From positions 1 to 64,000 of the forward strand of contig JAFTIL010000004.1 of NCBI GenBank assembly GCA_017456905.1: a DNA stretch of 64,000 bases, written 5' to 3'. The translations under genes and the position numbers were made by a program. Under the pieces are notes generated by a model that saw nothing but the letters and a program-made list of their open reading frames with translations, searched no databases and had not been told where the DNA came from. This DNA comes from Clostridia bacterium. Lineage in GTDB: Bacteria; Bacillota; Clostridia; Oscillospirales; CAG-272. This document shows, in pieces, positions 25,398-34,872 of the stretch. Every line of letters begins with the position of its first letter. Within the stretch, counting starts at the first letter, position 1.

Positions 25398-27977
25398 ATG
25401 GCAGATCAAAGATTATCAGACGTTTTGTTGGGGCGAGAGGACAACTACCTACTCCCCTTCTACTGGCAACACGGCACCCACCGCGACCGCATTCCCGAGC
25501 AAGTCAAGCGTATTTACGACAGCGGATGCCGAGCCCTTTGTGTGGAGTCCCGTCCCCATCCTGACTTCTGCGGCCCCGATTGGTGGGCGGATATGGATAT
25601 CATCCTTGCCGAGTGCGAAAAACGGGATATGAAGGTCTGGATTCTCGACGATAAACGATTCCCCACAGGTTATGCCAACGGCATGATTGAAAAGAAATAC
25701 CCTCACCTCCGCCAATGGGAGATCATTGAAGAGCATATCGATGTGCTGGGTCCCGCCCCGGATACCGCTTTTCTGGTCAGTAAGGTGCTGCCCGATGACG
25801 AAATTTTGGGCGTGTACGGATGCAGACGGGGAGATTACGGTCAGTTTATCGCGGGGGATTATGTGGATCTGACCCCCACTGTTACTGAGGGATATGCTTA
25901 CTGGGACGTCCCCGAGGGCATCCACCGTGTATTTATCTACACTAAGTCCCGTCGCGGCAATCGAAACAATTACATCGACATGACCAATCCCGAGTCCTGC
26001 AAGGTGCAGATCGAGGCGGTCTACGAGCCTCACTATGAGCATTACGCCAAGTATTTCGGCAATACCTTGGTGGGCTTCTTTTCGGACGAACCCTCCTTCG
26101 GTAACGGCATGGCCACTCGCCACCCCGTGGATCCCAGCGGTCACGAAAGACCGCTCGGTACCGTGGGCATGGCGCTCCCCTACAACGAGCGGGTTACCGC
26201 CATGATGGACGAAGAAATGGGCGAGTCCTCCCTGCCTTACATGGGTGAATTGTGGTTCCCGGGCGAGCACGCCCCCGTTACTCGTCTGGCCTATATGAAT
26301 GCTGTCACGAGACTCTACCGCGACAACTTCTGCTATCTCCTGGGCAACTGGTGCCGTGAACACGGGGTCATGTATATCGGCCACATCATCGAGGACTTCA
26401 ACTGCCACGCCCGTATGTCCTCGGGGGCCGGTCATTACTTCCGTGCGCTGGAGGGTCAGGACATGGCGGGTATTGATATCGTTCTCCATCAGGTCATGCC
26501 CGGTATGGCTCACCATATCCACAACACCAGCCTCTCCACAGGTGTCAGCGATCCTGCCTTTTACCACTACGTGCTGGGTCAACTGGGGGCATCCCTTGCC
26601 CACCAGCACCCCAAAATGAAGGGGCGCGCCATGTGCGAAGAGTTTGGTGCCTACGGCTGGGCGGAGGGCTGTACCATGATGAAGTGGCTGTCCGACTTTC
26701 TCCTTGTAAGAGGCATCAACCACTTCGTCCCCCACGCTTTCTCCCCCGACTATCCAGACCCCGATTGTCCTCCCCACTTCGGCGCTGAGGGTCACGATCC
26801 CCAATTTGAGGGCTTCACCCACCTGATGAAGTATACCAACAAGGTGTCCCACCTCCTTTACGGCGGCGAGCATATCACCTCCTGTGCCATCCTCTACCAC
26901 GCCGAGGGCGAATGGATGAATGGCAAGGGCGGGTATATGTTCACCCAAGTCCCCGCCAAGGCACTTCTCGACGAGCATCTATGCTATGACATCATCTGCC
27001 TTGAAACGCTGGAAAAGGCCGCCGTGGCTGACGGCAAGCTGGTGGTGAACGGTGAGCACTATGGTGCGTTGGTGATCCCCTATGCAAGGGTATTGCCCGA
27101 TGCTCTCTCAGCCATCACAGAAAGACTGACTAAGGCAGGCGTGCCCGTGCTGTTCTGCGATGGCAGACCCACCAAGCCCGAAGCTATGAGCGGCGAGGTG
27201 GTTTTGACGGCGTTGCTGGCCGATCGCATCCGTGATCTGGGGCTTGCCGACATCACCGTGGAAGGGAACTGTCCTCTCCTTCGTCATTACCACGTGAGAC
27301 GCGACGATGCCGACGTGTTCATGTTTTTCAATGAGGACAGCATCCATACCGCCAAGGCCACCGTCACCCTGCCTGTGAGCAGCAAGTTCGTCCGTCTGCG
27401 CCTCATTGAGGACGGTGTTTTTGCCGACGATACCGAGGACGGCAAGGTCACCATAGAGCTGCTCCCCGGCCAGTCCGAAATTTTTGTCTTCGGATCTGGC
27501 GCCGATGAGATGTGCCATCCCAATATGCGTGTGCTGACGGATCCCGTCAAGGTCACCACCCTGACCCCCACCTATGAGATCACCCTGGCAGACTCCGAGG
27601 ATCTCAGCGCTTTTTATCCTTACAAGATCACCGACAAATTGGTGAATATCACTTCTGCGAATGAGAAGCCCTCCTTCTCGGGCCTCATGCGGTACACCTT
27701 CACGATCCATCTGGATTCTGTCCCTACGAGGGCTATCCTTGACCTGGGTCGCGTGGGACAGACCGCCAAGATTATAGTCAACGGCACCGAGGGGGGCATC
27801 CGTATCACATCCCCCTATGCCTACCCCATCTCTTATCTTTTGAAGGAGGGGGACAATACCATCACCGTCGAGGTGGGCAACACCCTTGTGGGCAAGGTCA
27901 GAGATCCCTTCTCCCACTGTATGCCCATCCCCCCTTCGGGACTTTTGGGGCCCGTTTGTCTTTGGCAAATGGAATAA
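25398..27977 (+). CDS. GH106-like glycosidase (alpha-L-rhamnosidase-like)
   Basis: 859 residues, no signal peptide, so cytoplasmic. The N-terminal barrel resembles GH106: MKVWILDDKRFPTGYANG (about 77-94), VGFFSDEPSFGNG (about 223-235) with candidate acidic residues, and VMYIGHIIEDFN (about 329-340). The C-terminus (about 740-859) is a galactose-binding-like beta-sandwich (LDLGRVGQTAKIIVNG, GDNTITVEV), as in GH106 and GH2 enzymes. The likely role is cleavage of rhamnose-type sugars from imported glycosides; the family call rests on motifs only. RBS AAAGGA lies before the ATG. Confidence 0.65.
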   Translation: MADQRLSDVLLGREDNYLLPFYWQHGTHRDRIPEQVKRIYDSGCRALCVESRPHPDFCGPDWWADMDIILAECEKRDMKVWILDDKRFPTGYANGMIEKKYPHLRQWEIIEEHIDVLGPAPDTAFLVSKVLPDDEILGVYGCRRGDYGQFIAGDYVDLTPTVTEGYAYWDVPEGIHRVFIYTKSRRGNRNNYIDMTNPESCKVQIEAVYEPHYEHYAKYFGNTLVGFFSDEPSFGNGMATRHPVDPSGHERPLGTVGMALPYNERVTAMMDEEMGESSLPYMGELWFPGEHAPVTRLAYMNAVTRLYRDNFCYLLGNWCREHGVMYIGHIIEDFNCHARMSSGAGHYFRALEGQDMAGIDIVLHQVMPGMAHHIHNTSLSTGVSDPAFYHYVLGQLGASLAHQHPKMKGRAMCEEFGAYGWAEGCTMMKWLSDFLLVRGINHFVPHAFSPDYPDPDCPPHFGAEGHDPQFEGFTHLMKYTNKVSHLLYGGEHITSCAILYHAEGEWMNGKGGYMFTQVPAKALLDEHLCYDIICLETLEKAAVADGKLVVNGEHYGALVIPYARVLPDALSAITERLTKAGVPVLFCDGRPTKPEAMSGEVVLTALLADRIRDLGLADITVEGNCPLLRHYHVRRDDADVFMFFNEDSIHTAKATVTLPVSSKFVRLRLIEDGVFADDTEDGKVTIELLPGQSEIFVFGSGADEMCHPNMRVLTDPVKVTTLTPTYEITLADSEDLSAFYPYKITDKLVNITSANEKPSFSGLMRYTFTIHLDSVPTRAILDLGRVGQTAKIIVNGTEGGIRITSPYAYPISYLLKEGDNTITVEVGNTLVGKVRDPFSHCMPIPPSGLLGPVCLWQME

Positions 27978-28069
27978 TCCTTGGAGGATAAACCCTCGTG
28001 GGATGGGCTCGCATAGGTTGCTCATCCCCGACATTGGCAGCGGGCATCGCCCGCAGGAAAGGAACCACT

Positions 28070-29551
28070 ATGAAAAAATACGTCCTTGCCCTCGACGAGG
28101 GTACTACCAGCGCCCGCGCCATTCTTTTTGACAGGGAAGGGCGTATGATTGCCACGGCGCATCATGAGTTCCCCCAGATCTACCCCCGTCCGGGTTGGGT
28201 AGAGCACGATCCCATGGACATCTATGCCAACCAGTATGCCTGCATGACCGAATGCGTGGCCAAAAGTGGTATCGCCCCCGAAGAATTGGCCGCTATCGGT
28301 ATCACCAATCAGCGTGAGACTACCGTGGTGTGGAACAAATACACAGGAAAACCTGTGTGTAACGCCATCGTGTGGCAATGCCGCCGTACCGCCCCCGTCT
28401 GTGACCAGCTGATCAAGGATGGACACAGCGACTACATCCAAAAGGCCACAGGTCTGCGCCCCGACGCCTATTTCAGCGGAACCAAAATCAAGTGGATCCT
28501 GGATAATATTCCCGGTGCCCGCGCCTCCGCCGAGGCGGGCGATCTGTTGTTTGGCACCGTGGATACCTGGCTTCTCTGGAAGCTGACGGATGGAAAAGTT
28601 CATATCACAGACCGCACCAACGCCTCCCGCACCATGCTCTACAACATCGAGACGGGGGAATGGGACGATACGCTCCTGTCCCTCTTAGGCATCCCCGCCT
28701 CCATGCTCCCCGAAGTGAAAAGCAGCAGCGAGATCTATGGTTATGTAGATCTGATGGGTGCCACCGTTCCCGTGTCGGGTATGGCAGGCGACCAGCAGGC
28801 GGCTCTCTTCGGTCAGGGATGTTTCCATGCGGGGGATGTGAAAAACACCTACGGCACGGGATGCTTCATGCTGGCCAACACGGGCCGCGAGCGTGTCCAT
28901 AGCCGATACGGACTTCTCACCACCGTGGCCGCCACCGAGGCAGGGAAGCCTGTGGAGTATGCCTTGGAGGGTAGTGTTTTTGTAGGTGGTGCTGTGATCC
29001 AATGGCTCCGCGACGAGCTACGCCTCATCACCGATGCCGCCGACAGCGAGTATTTTGCGGGCAAGGTAAAGGACAGCGGCGGCGTATATATCGTTCCCGC
29101 TTTCACGGGCATGGGTGCGCCCCATTGGGATATGGATGCCCGTGGCATGATCACGGGACTCACCCGCGGTACGGGACGAAACCATATCATTCGTGCTGCC
29201 TTGGAGTCTATTGCTTACCAAACAGAGGACGTGTTCCGCGCCATGGAAGGAGATATGGGGAAAAAGCTGTCCTCTCTCCGTGCCGATGGCGGTGCTTCGG
29301 CCGACGACCTGCTCATGCAGTTTCAGGCGGATATTTCGGGTGTGTCGGTGTTCCGTCCCGACATGAAGGAAGCCACCGCCGCGGGAGCCGCTTTCCTGGC
29401 AGGCCTTGGTGTGGGCTTTTGGAAGGACAGGGATGAGATCTCCCGCCTTCTGACGGGTGGCACCACCTTTGCTCCCGAAATGACCGACGACCGTCGGTTT
29501 GAGTTGCTCGACGGCTGGCATCGGGCGGTAAAGGCGTGTAAGGGATTATAA
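28070..29551 (+). CDS. glpK: Glycerol kinase
   Basis: 493 residues, the normal length. FGGY-family motifs are at both ends: [16 protein letters not shown] (about 6-21), [12 protein letters not shown] (about 76-87), VWQCRRTAP and [14 protein letters not shown], plus [16 protein letters not shown] and [17 protein letters not shown]. It phosphorylates glycerol to glycerol-3-phosphate with ATP in the cytoplasm. I moved the start 24 codons in, to the ATG preceded by GGAAAGGA, because the upstream frame reads through the intergenic region. The adjacent acylglycerol-lipase-like hydrolase gene could supply glycerol. Confidence 0.93.
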   Translation: MKKYVLALDEGTTSARAILFDREGRMIATAHHEFPQIYPRPGWVEHDPMDIYANQYACMTECVAKSGIAPEELAAIGITNQRETTVVWNKYTGKPVCNAIVWQCRRTAPVCDQLIKDGHSDYIQKATGLRPDAYFSGTKIKWILDNIPGARASAEAGDLLFGTVDTWLLWKLTDGKVHITDRTNASRTMLYNIETGEWDDTLLSLLGIPASMLPEVKSSSEIYGYVDLMGATVPVSGMAGDQQAALFGQGCFHAGDVKNTYGTGCFMLANTGRERVHSRYGLLTTVAATEAGKPVEYALEGSVFVGGAVIQWLRDELRLITDAADSEYFAGKVKDSGGVYIVPAFTGMGAPHWDMDARGMITGLTRGTGRNHIIRAALESIAYQTEDVFRAMEGDMGKKLSSLRADGGASADDLLMQFQADISGVSVFRPDMKEATAAGAAFLAGLGVGFWKDRDEISRLLTGGTTFAPEMTDDRRFELLDGWHRAVKACKGL

Positions 29552-29564
29552 GAAAGGAAAAACC

Positions 29565-30482
29565 ATGGAAATTACTACATACATTAAAAAAGTCCCGTCT
29601 TCCAATGGGAAGAACGAGCTCTACGGCCGTGTGTATCTCCCACAGGGAGAGGTGAAAGGTCTTTTCCACGTGGTTCACGGCATGACCGAGCACATGGAGC
29701 GCTATGAACCCTTCATGAGAGAGATGGCTGCAGAAGGCTACATTTGCTTCGGTTATGATCATCTGGGTCATGGTAAGACTGCTAAGGACGAAAGCGAACT
29801 GGGCTATATCGCCAAGCGGGAGGGCTGGAAGCTTTTGGTGGACGACGTGACCGTCTTTGGAAACGCTATGAGAGCAGATTATGGCGAAAATCTTCCCTAT
29901 ATCCTCATGGGTCATAGCATGGGCTCCTTTATCGTCCGTCTTGCGGCGGTGGATGGTCGCACTCCCGATAAGCTGATCGTTATGGGTACGGGCGGCCCCA
30001 ACCCCATCGCGGGGGCAGGCCTGCTCATTGTCGCCGCCATGAAGCTCTTTGGAAAGGGAAAACAAGTGTCGGATTTCCTTCAAAAGATGGCATTCGGCTC
30101 TTACAACAAGAAATTTGATGCCGACGGCATGCGGGGCTGGCTCACCACAGACGCCGCCATCCGCGACAAATACGACAAGGATCCCCATTGTAATTTCCGT
30201 TTTACCGTCAGCGCCATGGGAGATCTCATCAATCTTACCAAGCGTGCCAACGACAAAAAGTGGTTTGCATCCCTCCCCAAGGATCTGCCTGTTCTTTTGG
30301 TGGCCGGTGCGGATGATCCCGTGGGCAACTACGGCAAGGGCGTTAAAGTGGTGTTTAATAAGCTGAAAAAGCAGGGATGCCGCGTAGAGATCAAGCTGTA
30401 CGCAGGCCGTCACGAGATCCTTAACGACACCTGCAAGGCCGCCGTGATCGAAGATATCAAGGCCTTTGCTCGTAATGGTTGA
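29565..30482 (+). CDS. Alpha/beta hydrolase (monoacylglycerol-lipase-like, S33)
   Basis: 305 residues. Nucleophile elbow GHSMGS has Ser 118; the acid is probably Asp in VAGADDPVGN and the catalytic His lies in GRHEILND near the C-terminus. HGMTEHMERYEPF and DHLGHGKT match the serine aminopeptidase/monoacylglycerol lipase subgroup. No signal peptide. It lies 13 bases after glpK in the same direction, consistent with release of glycerol from acylglycerols followed by phosphorylation. RBS GAAAGGAA. Confidence 0.82.
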   Translation: MEITTYIKKVPSSNGKNELYGRVYLPQGEVKGLFHVVHGMTEHMERYEPFMREMAAEGYICFGYDHLGHGKTAKDESELGYIAKREGWKLLVDDVTVFGNAMRADYGENLPYILMGHSMGSFIVRLAAVDGRTPDKLIVMGTGGPNPIAGAGLLIVAAMKLFGKGKQVSDFLQKMAFGSYNKKFDADGMRGWLTTDAAIRDKYDKDPHCNFRFTVSAMGDLINLTKRANDKKWFASLPKDLPVLLVAGADDPVGNYGKGVKVVFNKLKKQGCRVEIKLYAGRHEILNDTCKAAVIEDIKAFARNG

Positions 30483-30523
30483 GTTTTTATTTGGAAAATT
30501 CGAATTTTATAGGAGGTGAACAT

Positions 30524-31129
30524 ATGGAACTTTGGGATCTGCTCGACAAAAACCGCCAACCCTTGGGCATCACCCATCCCCGTGGGCGACAGTACCCCAT
30601 GCCGCCCCATACTTATCATACCGTTGTTTCGGTGTTCACCGTAGATGCCGATAACCGCCTGCTCTTGACCCTCCGCGCCCCCACCAAGGGAATGTACCCC
30701 GGATACTGGGAGTTTACGGGTGGTTCGGGTGTCGCGGGGGAAGCCAGCCTGACCTCGGCGTGGCGTGAGCTGTCCGAGGAGACGGGTATCACCGTCTCTA
30801 AGGAAGAACTGATCTTTCTTGGCACTCTCCGTGAACCATCAGCCTTTATGGATTGCTATCTGTGCCGTCTTACGAAAGCGGGGAAGGATGTAATCGTCAC
30901 TCTGCAGGAGGGAGAGACCGTGGACTACCAATGGGTCACCTTCCGTGAGTTTGAGACCATGATCCACAAGGGCCTCCTCCCCCCGCCCTGCGCCATGCGC
31001 TATGGCTTCGTCAAACAGGCTTTGACCGATATCATCGGGGACGACGCCTGGCTTCAGCTGACCGCGGAGGAAGTTTCTACTCTCGAAACCACTGCTTTTA
31101 CCCCAAAGGAGGACGCCAATGAGCCTTGA
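30524..31129 (+). CDS. Nudix hydrolase
   Basis: 201 residues. The complete Nudix box reads GSGVAGE, seven residues, RELSEETGI (about 68-90), with metal-binding glutamates. The start MELWDLLDKNRQPLG is typical of the IDI/YfcD-like subgroup that cleaves nucleoside-diphosphate derivatives; the substrate is unknown. The start is set by AGGAGGTG six bases before the ATG, which excludes a longer frame overlapping the previous gene. The stop overlaps the next gene by 11 bases. Confidence 0.88.
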   Translation: MELWDLLDKNRQPLGITHPRGRQYPMPPHTYHTVVSVFTVDADNRLLLTLRAPTKGMYPGYWEFTGGSGVAGEASLTSAWRELSEETGITVSKEELIFLGTLREPSAFMDCYLCRLTKAGKDVIVTLQEGETVDYQWVTFREFETMIHKGLLPPPCAMRYGFVKQALTDIIGDDAWLQLTAEEVSTLETTAFTPKEDANEP

Positions 31130-31784
31130 CAATGAAAATCTGTCCCCTGTTCCTGTGCTTTACACCACCGTGGAAGGGCAGGGTGAGGATAGATTTGAAG
31201 AAAAACGCTCCGAGTTTATCGGTCGGGCCGCCCACGTGACCTCTGAGGAGGAGGCCATGGCTTTTATCAAGGGTCTGCAAAAGCAGTACGCCGACGCCAC
31301 CCATAACGTGTGGGCCTACCGTATTTCGGGCGGCACCTCTACGGAGCAGGCGGCGCGTTACTCTGATGATGGGGAACCCCAGGGCTCTTCGGGCCTGCCT
31401 ACCTTGGAGGCCATTCGAAAAAAGGGTGTTTTTGACTGCGTGGTGGTGACCACCCGCTATTTCGGGGGCATCCTTTTGGGTGTGGGAGGGCTCATTCGCG
31501 CCTATTCCCATGCGGCAAGCATCGCGCTGGACGCGGCGAAGATCATTACCTATGAAAAATACACCGAATTTATGCTGGAAACGACCTATTCCGACTATCA
31601 GATCATCCTCCAAGAGTTGCCCCGATACGGCGTCTTGACCGACGATAGTGAGTTCTCCGATCGCGTGACCCTCACGCTGGCGGTCAAAAAGACTCACTAT
31701 GCCGATATGGAAGCAAGGCTGTCCGAAATCACCGCAGGCCGGTGCTTCCTCATGGAGATGGGGGAACGGTTTGATTATCGGTGA
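31119..31784 (+). CDS. YigZ/IMPACT family protein
   Basis: 221 residues. Family signature: EKRSEFIGRAAHV (about 29-41), HNVWAYRI (about 63-70), YSDDGEPQGSSGLP (about 80-93) and TTRYFGGILLGVGGLIRAYS (about 109-128). The N-terminal UPF0029 domain is followed by a short ferredoxin-like C-terminal domain. IMPACT relatives bind translation factors; the bacterial role is unresolved. Translationally coupled to the Nudix gene. Confidence 0.9.
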   Translation: MSLDNENLSPVPVLYTTVEGQGEDRFEEKRSEFIGRAAHVTSEEEAMAFIKGLQKQYADATHNVWAYRISGGTSTEQAARYSDDGEPQGSSGLPTLEAIRKKGVFDCVVVTTRYFGGILLGVGGLIRAYSHAASIALDAAKIITYEKYTEFMLETTYSDYQIILQELPRYGVLTDDSEFSDRVTLTLAVKKTHYADMEARLSEITAGRCFLMEMGERFDYR

Positions 31785-31793
31785 GCATGAAGC

Positions 31794-31835
31794 AAAAAGA
31801 TCCGACACACGGTTACTCGTGTGTCGGATCTTTTT
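31794..31835. terminator. Bidirectional terminator between yigZ-like and CBS genes
   Basis: A 17-bp perfect stem, 31794-31810 with 31819-31835, has A5 on the left and T5 on the right, so it serves both converging genes. Confidence 0.9.
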
Positions 31836-31838
31836 AAT

Positions 31839-32288
31839 TTACGCATCTTTTTTGATGCTGATGAGATCCCGCGCTTCCTCGCTTCCGATCAACCCCTGCT
31901 CGATACAGTAGGACAGAATGGCACGGCGGGTGATGATGCCCACGAAAATATCGCGGTCATCAACCACGGGAACGAAGTTCTGTTCCAGTGCCAAGGCGAT
32001 CAGGTCCTCTGCGTTGGCGGTGACGCGGACGGGGTTCACACGGTCCCTGGAAATAATATCGTCGATGCGGGCTTGCTCCAGGTCGTGGGTATCAAGACTG
32101 CCAAGGCTCATGATATTCCATAGGAAATCTCCCTCGCTGATACAGCCGAGATATTTGCCCTCCCTTGAAATCACGGGAATGGCTGTATAGCCGTGGCGGC
32201 GGAGCTTTTCCATCCCCTGACGGAAGCTGCTCCCCTCCACCAAATGAGCCACCTGGCTCTTGGGCTTGAGTAAAAAGGCAATATTCAT
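31839..32288 (-). CDS. CBS domain protein
   Basis: 149 residues with two tandem CBS modules: AHLVEGSSFRQGMEKLRRHG ... AIPVISREGKYLGCISEGDF, then NPVRVTANAEDLIALALEQN ... FVPVVDDRDIFVGIITRRAI. CBS pairs bind adenine nucleotides and act as energy sensors; without a fused catalytic domain the partner is unknown. GGAGGGG lies upstream of the ATG on the minus strand. Confidence 0.88.
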   Translation of the reverse strand: MNIAFLLKPKSQVAHLVEGSSFRQGMEKLRRHGYTAIPVISREGKYLGCISEGDFLWNIMSLGSLDTHDLEQARIDDIISRDRVNPVRVTANAEDLIALALEQNFVPVVDDRDIFVGIITRRAILSYCIEQGLIGSEEARDLISIKKDA

Positions 32289-32331
32289 AAATCTTCGGCC
32301 CCTCCCAGAGCCGTTATATGGGTAGTTCGGC

Positions 32332-32356
32332 TTGGAGACCCCAGAAGGGTCTCCAA
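32332..32356. repeat. Short hairpin upstream of the CBS gene
   Basis: TTGGAGACC (32332-32340) with GGTCTCCAA (32348-32356), seven-base loop, no T-run. The 180-base gap around it holds no gene. Confidence 0.4.
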
Positions 32357-32468
32357 ATGCGGATACGATAGGATATCCCTTAAAAGGGGGTGCTTATATT
32401 GTATGCGCTCAAAATGCCGGAAAGAACGCCGCTGTTTGCTTATGCGGTCAGGTTCGGGAGGTCGGGGG

Positions 32469-33974
32469 TCAGCGGCTTCGGCGCTTCAGCCAAACGGCAA
32501 CACCCGTTACCGCCAGACCCAGGGGAATGAGGGCTACGGTGAAAACACCGATGATGATGGCGACGGGGGTGGTGAGGCCGTCCAAGGTGGCAACGGTCAG
32601 ATCATCTGCGGCCAGAGATTCGTATTTGGAGGTGAAGGTTTCGTCATCTGTCATCCATTTGGCGGTCATGGCAAGGTAGTAGTAGTTGCCGTAAGAGGTG
32701 TTACTCACCGCTTCGTCAGTAAAGGCTTTGTCCGAAGAGAACCAGGCGAAATAAGCCTTGTCGGCAATACCGTCGGCGGTTGCCGTTTCCAGGATGGCGC
32801 TGGCGGCTACGATCTGAGCAGCGGGCTTGCAGAGAGGCGTTCTGGCACTGTCCTTGGAGGCGCGGTAACCGCTTTCGGAGGTGCCCAGCATGGCTGTAGC
32901 GGTGACATTGGTAGGCAGGGTTTCGTCAATGACGATGCCCATGGACTCGGGCATAAAGGCGAGATAGCCCATGGAGCCGATGGCGTACATGGCAGAATGA
33001 TTTGAATTGATCAGGGGCAGAAGATAGCTGGGGTCATTCTTGTAGTATTGAGAATTGGTGTCCAAAACGATCCCCCCGGAGGGTGCCATGCCAAACAGCG
33101 CTGTGACCGAAGCCAAATTTGTGAATTCACAGGTATCGGGACCTGCCACCAGAAGGAAGGAGCCGCCGTTTTTGATGTGAGTCTTCAGCAGGGTAGCCTC
33201 GTGTTCCGAAAGATCGGTCACGGGGGAGAAGAGAATGATGCAGTTGGCATCGTCGGGCGCCTTTTCGGCTTTTTCCAGATCGATCGCTTCGGGAGACAGC
33301 CCTGCGCCGGCCATGATGGTCTTGAGGGAGGCGGAGGTGATGCCGTCACCGTGTCCCGTCATGATATAGGTGTGAGGGATGCGCTTTGCCGTTACAAAGT
33401 CCATGGCAGAGACAAGAAGTGCTTCGCCTTGGAAATAAGAGCGGGTCTGTGCCTGGTCCATGTAGGTTCCGTAAGCCGCGTACATGGATTCGTATTGGGC
33501 GGCTGGGATCTTGTAGGTGGCGCCTGCGATATAGTTGATATATTCGTTGGTGTAATAATACATATCCAACGCTTCAATGACCTTATAGCGGCGTGCGCTC
33601 TCTACGATCATGCTATAATTGGAAAGCGTAGCTGACGTGTATTGCTTGGCAAATTCGGGTCTAGCCGTAGTGTCAATGATTCGGAGCTTGATCCTTTCAT
33701 TGGCATCGGCGTAAGGAAACAGAAAATCGCTGAGATCCAGATTGATCTCGCCGTTGGCACACAGCCAGTAGATGGTCACGTCCTCGGAAAGACTTTTGGT
33801 AAACGCAATGGCATCGTCAGAGGCTTGAGCCATGGGATTTTGAGAGGTGTCAAACAGGGTGAGATTTCCCGGCAGATGGTAAACGCCGATGCAGAGCGCG
33901 GTAAGCAGAATGAGGGCGATGGCGGCCGTGATGAAGGCGGCTGTGTTACGGTTCATTTTTGATTTTTTTAACAT
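32469..33974 (-). CDS. Gld-type ABC transporter auxiliary protein (GldG-like)
   Basis: 501 residues. The N-terminal membrane anchor (about 9-32) is followed by a large extracytoplasmic region typical of the ABC_transp_aux family: DLSDFLFPYADANERIKLRI, YIMTGHGDG, CIILFSPVTDLSEHE, GSFLLVAGPD. A C-terminal membrane helix (near 465-490) precedes KRRSR. GldG partners the GldF permease and GldA ATPase in a putative exporter (best known for gliding motility in Bacteroidetes; in Firmicutes the substrate is unknown). It is the third gene of the operon, 12 bases after the permease. Confidence 0.8.
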   Translation of the reverse strand: MLKKSKMNRNTAAFITAAIALILLTALCIGVYHLPGNLTLFDTSQNPMAQASDDAIAFTKSLSEDVTIYWLCANGEINLDLSDFLFPYADANERIKLRIIDTTARPEFAKQYTSATLSNYSMIVESARRYKVIEALDMYYYTNEYINYIAGATYKIPAAQYESMYAAYGTYMDQAQTRSYFQGEALLVSAMDFVTAKRIPHTYIMTGHGDGITSASLKTIMAGAGLSPEAIDLEKAEKAPDDANCIILFSPVTDLSEHEATLLKTHIKNGGSFLLVAGPDTCEFTNLASVTALFGMAPSGGIVLDTNSQYYKNDPSYLLPLINSNHSAMYAIGSMGYLAFMPESMGIVIDETLPTNVTATAMLGTSESGYRASKDSARTPLCKPAAQIVAASAILETATADGIADKAYFAWFSSDKAFTDEAVSNTSYGNYYYLAMTAKWMTDDETFTSKYESLAADDLTVATLDGLTTPVAIIIGVFTVALIPLGLAVTGVAVWLKRRSR

Positions 33975-33986
33975 GGTGTCCTCCTT

Positions 33987-34871
33987 TCACGCTCTGCGGC
34001 GGCGATCCATGGACTGCACCGTGAGGAGCAGGAAGAACGCCGTGAAGGCCAGCATGGTGGCTACTGAAAACAAATCAAGATACATCTCGGTCACTGCGGA
34101 ATAGAAGTGTCCGAAGGGGGAGAATTTTTTCACGAGCAAATAGAAGGGATCTTCGAAAATACCCCAACTGAATACGAACGCATCCAGCACGTAAAGTACA
34201 GTCAAGGGCAGGACGGTGACAGCCGCGGTGATGGCGGTGACCATGGGGCTCTTGGTAGAAAACCAGGCAATGACAATGGCGAGGATGGCCAGGATACCGA
34301 AGCCGACGAAGGAGGCAAGAGATGTATAGGGGATCAATTCTGCCAGATGGGGCATGAGGTACAGGAGCGCGCAGGAAAGCACACCCGTCACGGCCGAAAC
34401 GACCATATAACGTGTCAAAGAGGCAATGAACATACACAGCGCTATGAGGGCGGCTCCCAGCAAAAAGAAGGTCAGAATAGATGTATATGCACTGGAGAAA
34501 TTGACGTTGCCAAAGCCATTCAAAAAGAGGGGATAGAGACAGATCACGGCCATGGGGATGGCAAAGACTGTCAGAAGGGCAAAATATTTTCCCAGAACCA
34601 CGGTGCTTGTCCGAAGGGGAAGGGAAAAATACAGGCGGTCGGTGCCGTGTTTTCTGTCGTAGGTCACGCTGCGCATGCACAGCACGGGAATGGTGAGGGC
34701 CAAGGCGTATTCGCAGAAGCCCATGAGATTGTAGGAGGTGTCGGCCAGGCCCACCTGCAGGTTGATCCGATACATGACCACGGCCACGACGCACAAAAGT
34801 ATGGCGGCAAAGAGCAAGCCGTACATACTTGTCATTTGTGCCTTGAGCTCCCGTTTGTAAACAGCATTCAT
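33987..34871 (-). CDS. ABC-2 type permease (GldF-like)
   Basis: 294 residues, about six membrane segments, starting MNAVYKRELKAQM as usual for ABC-2 permeases. A Pro-poor hydrophobic core and the loop YDRKHGTDRLYFSLPLRTST (about 69-88) are typical of the GldF/YhaN-like group. I chose the ATG one base after the ATPase stop; a longer frame runs 48 codons into the ATPase gene and is the wrong reading. The partner ATPase has a defective Walker A motif. Confidence 0.82.
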   Translation of the reverse strand: MNAVYKRELKAQMTSMYGLLFAAILLCVVAVVMYRINLQVGLADTSYNLMGFCEYALALTIPVLCMRSVTYDRKHGTDRLYFSLPLRTSTVVLGKYFALLTVFAIPMAVICLYPLFLNGFGNVNFSSAYTSILTFFLLGAALIALCMFIASLTRYMVVSAVTGVLSCALLYLMPHLAELIPYTSLASFVGFGILAILAIVIAWFSTKSPMVTAITAAVTVLPLTVLYVLDAFVFSWGIFEDPFYLLVKKFSPFGHFYSAVTEMYLDLFSVATMLAFTAFFLLLTVQSMDRRRRA

Positions 34872-34872
34872 G

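Noticed and set aside
25449..26978. Long minus-strand ORF opposite the GH106-like gene (similar ones at 23153-24607, 48950-50605, 59883-61118 and 61122-62573)
   Set aside because: Antisense shadows of GC-rich codon usage; no RBS, no domain, low-complexity His/Gly-rich translations.
32340..32468. Plus-strand ORFs in the CBS to GldG gap as a gene
   Set aside because: They run antisense into the GldG-like gene and have no RBS or recognisable product.
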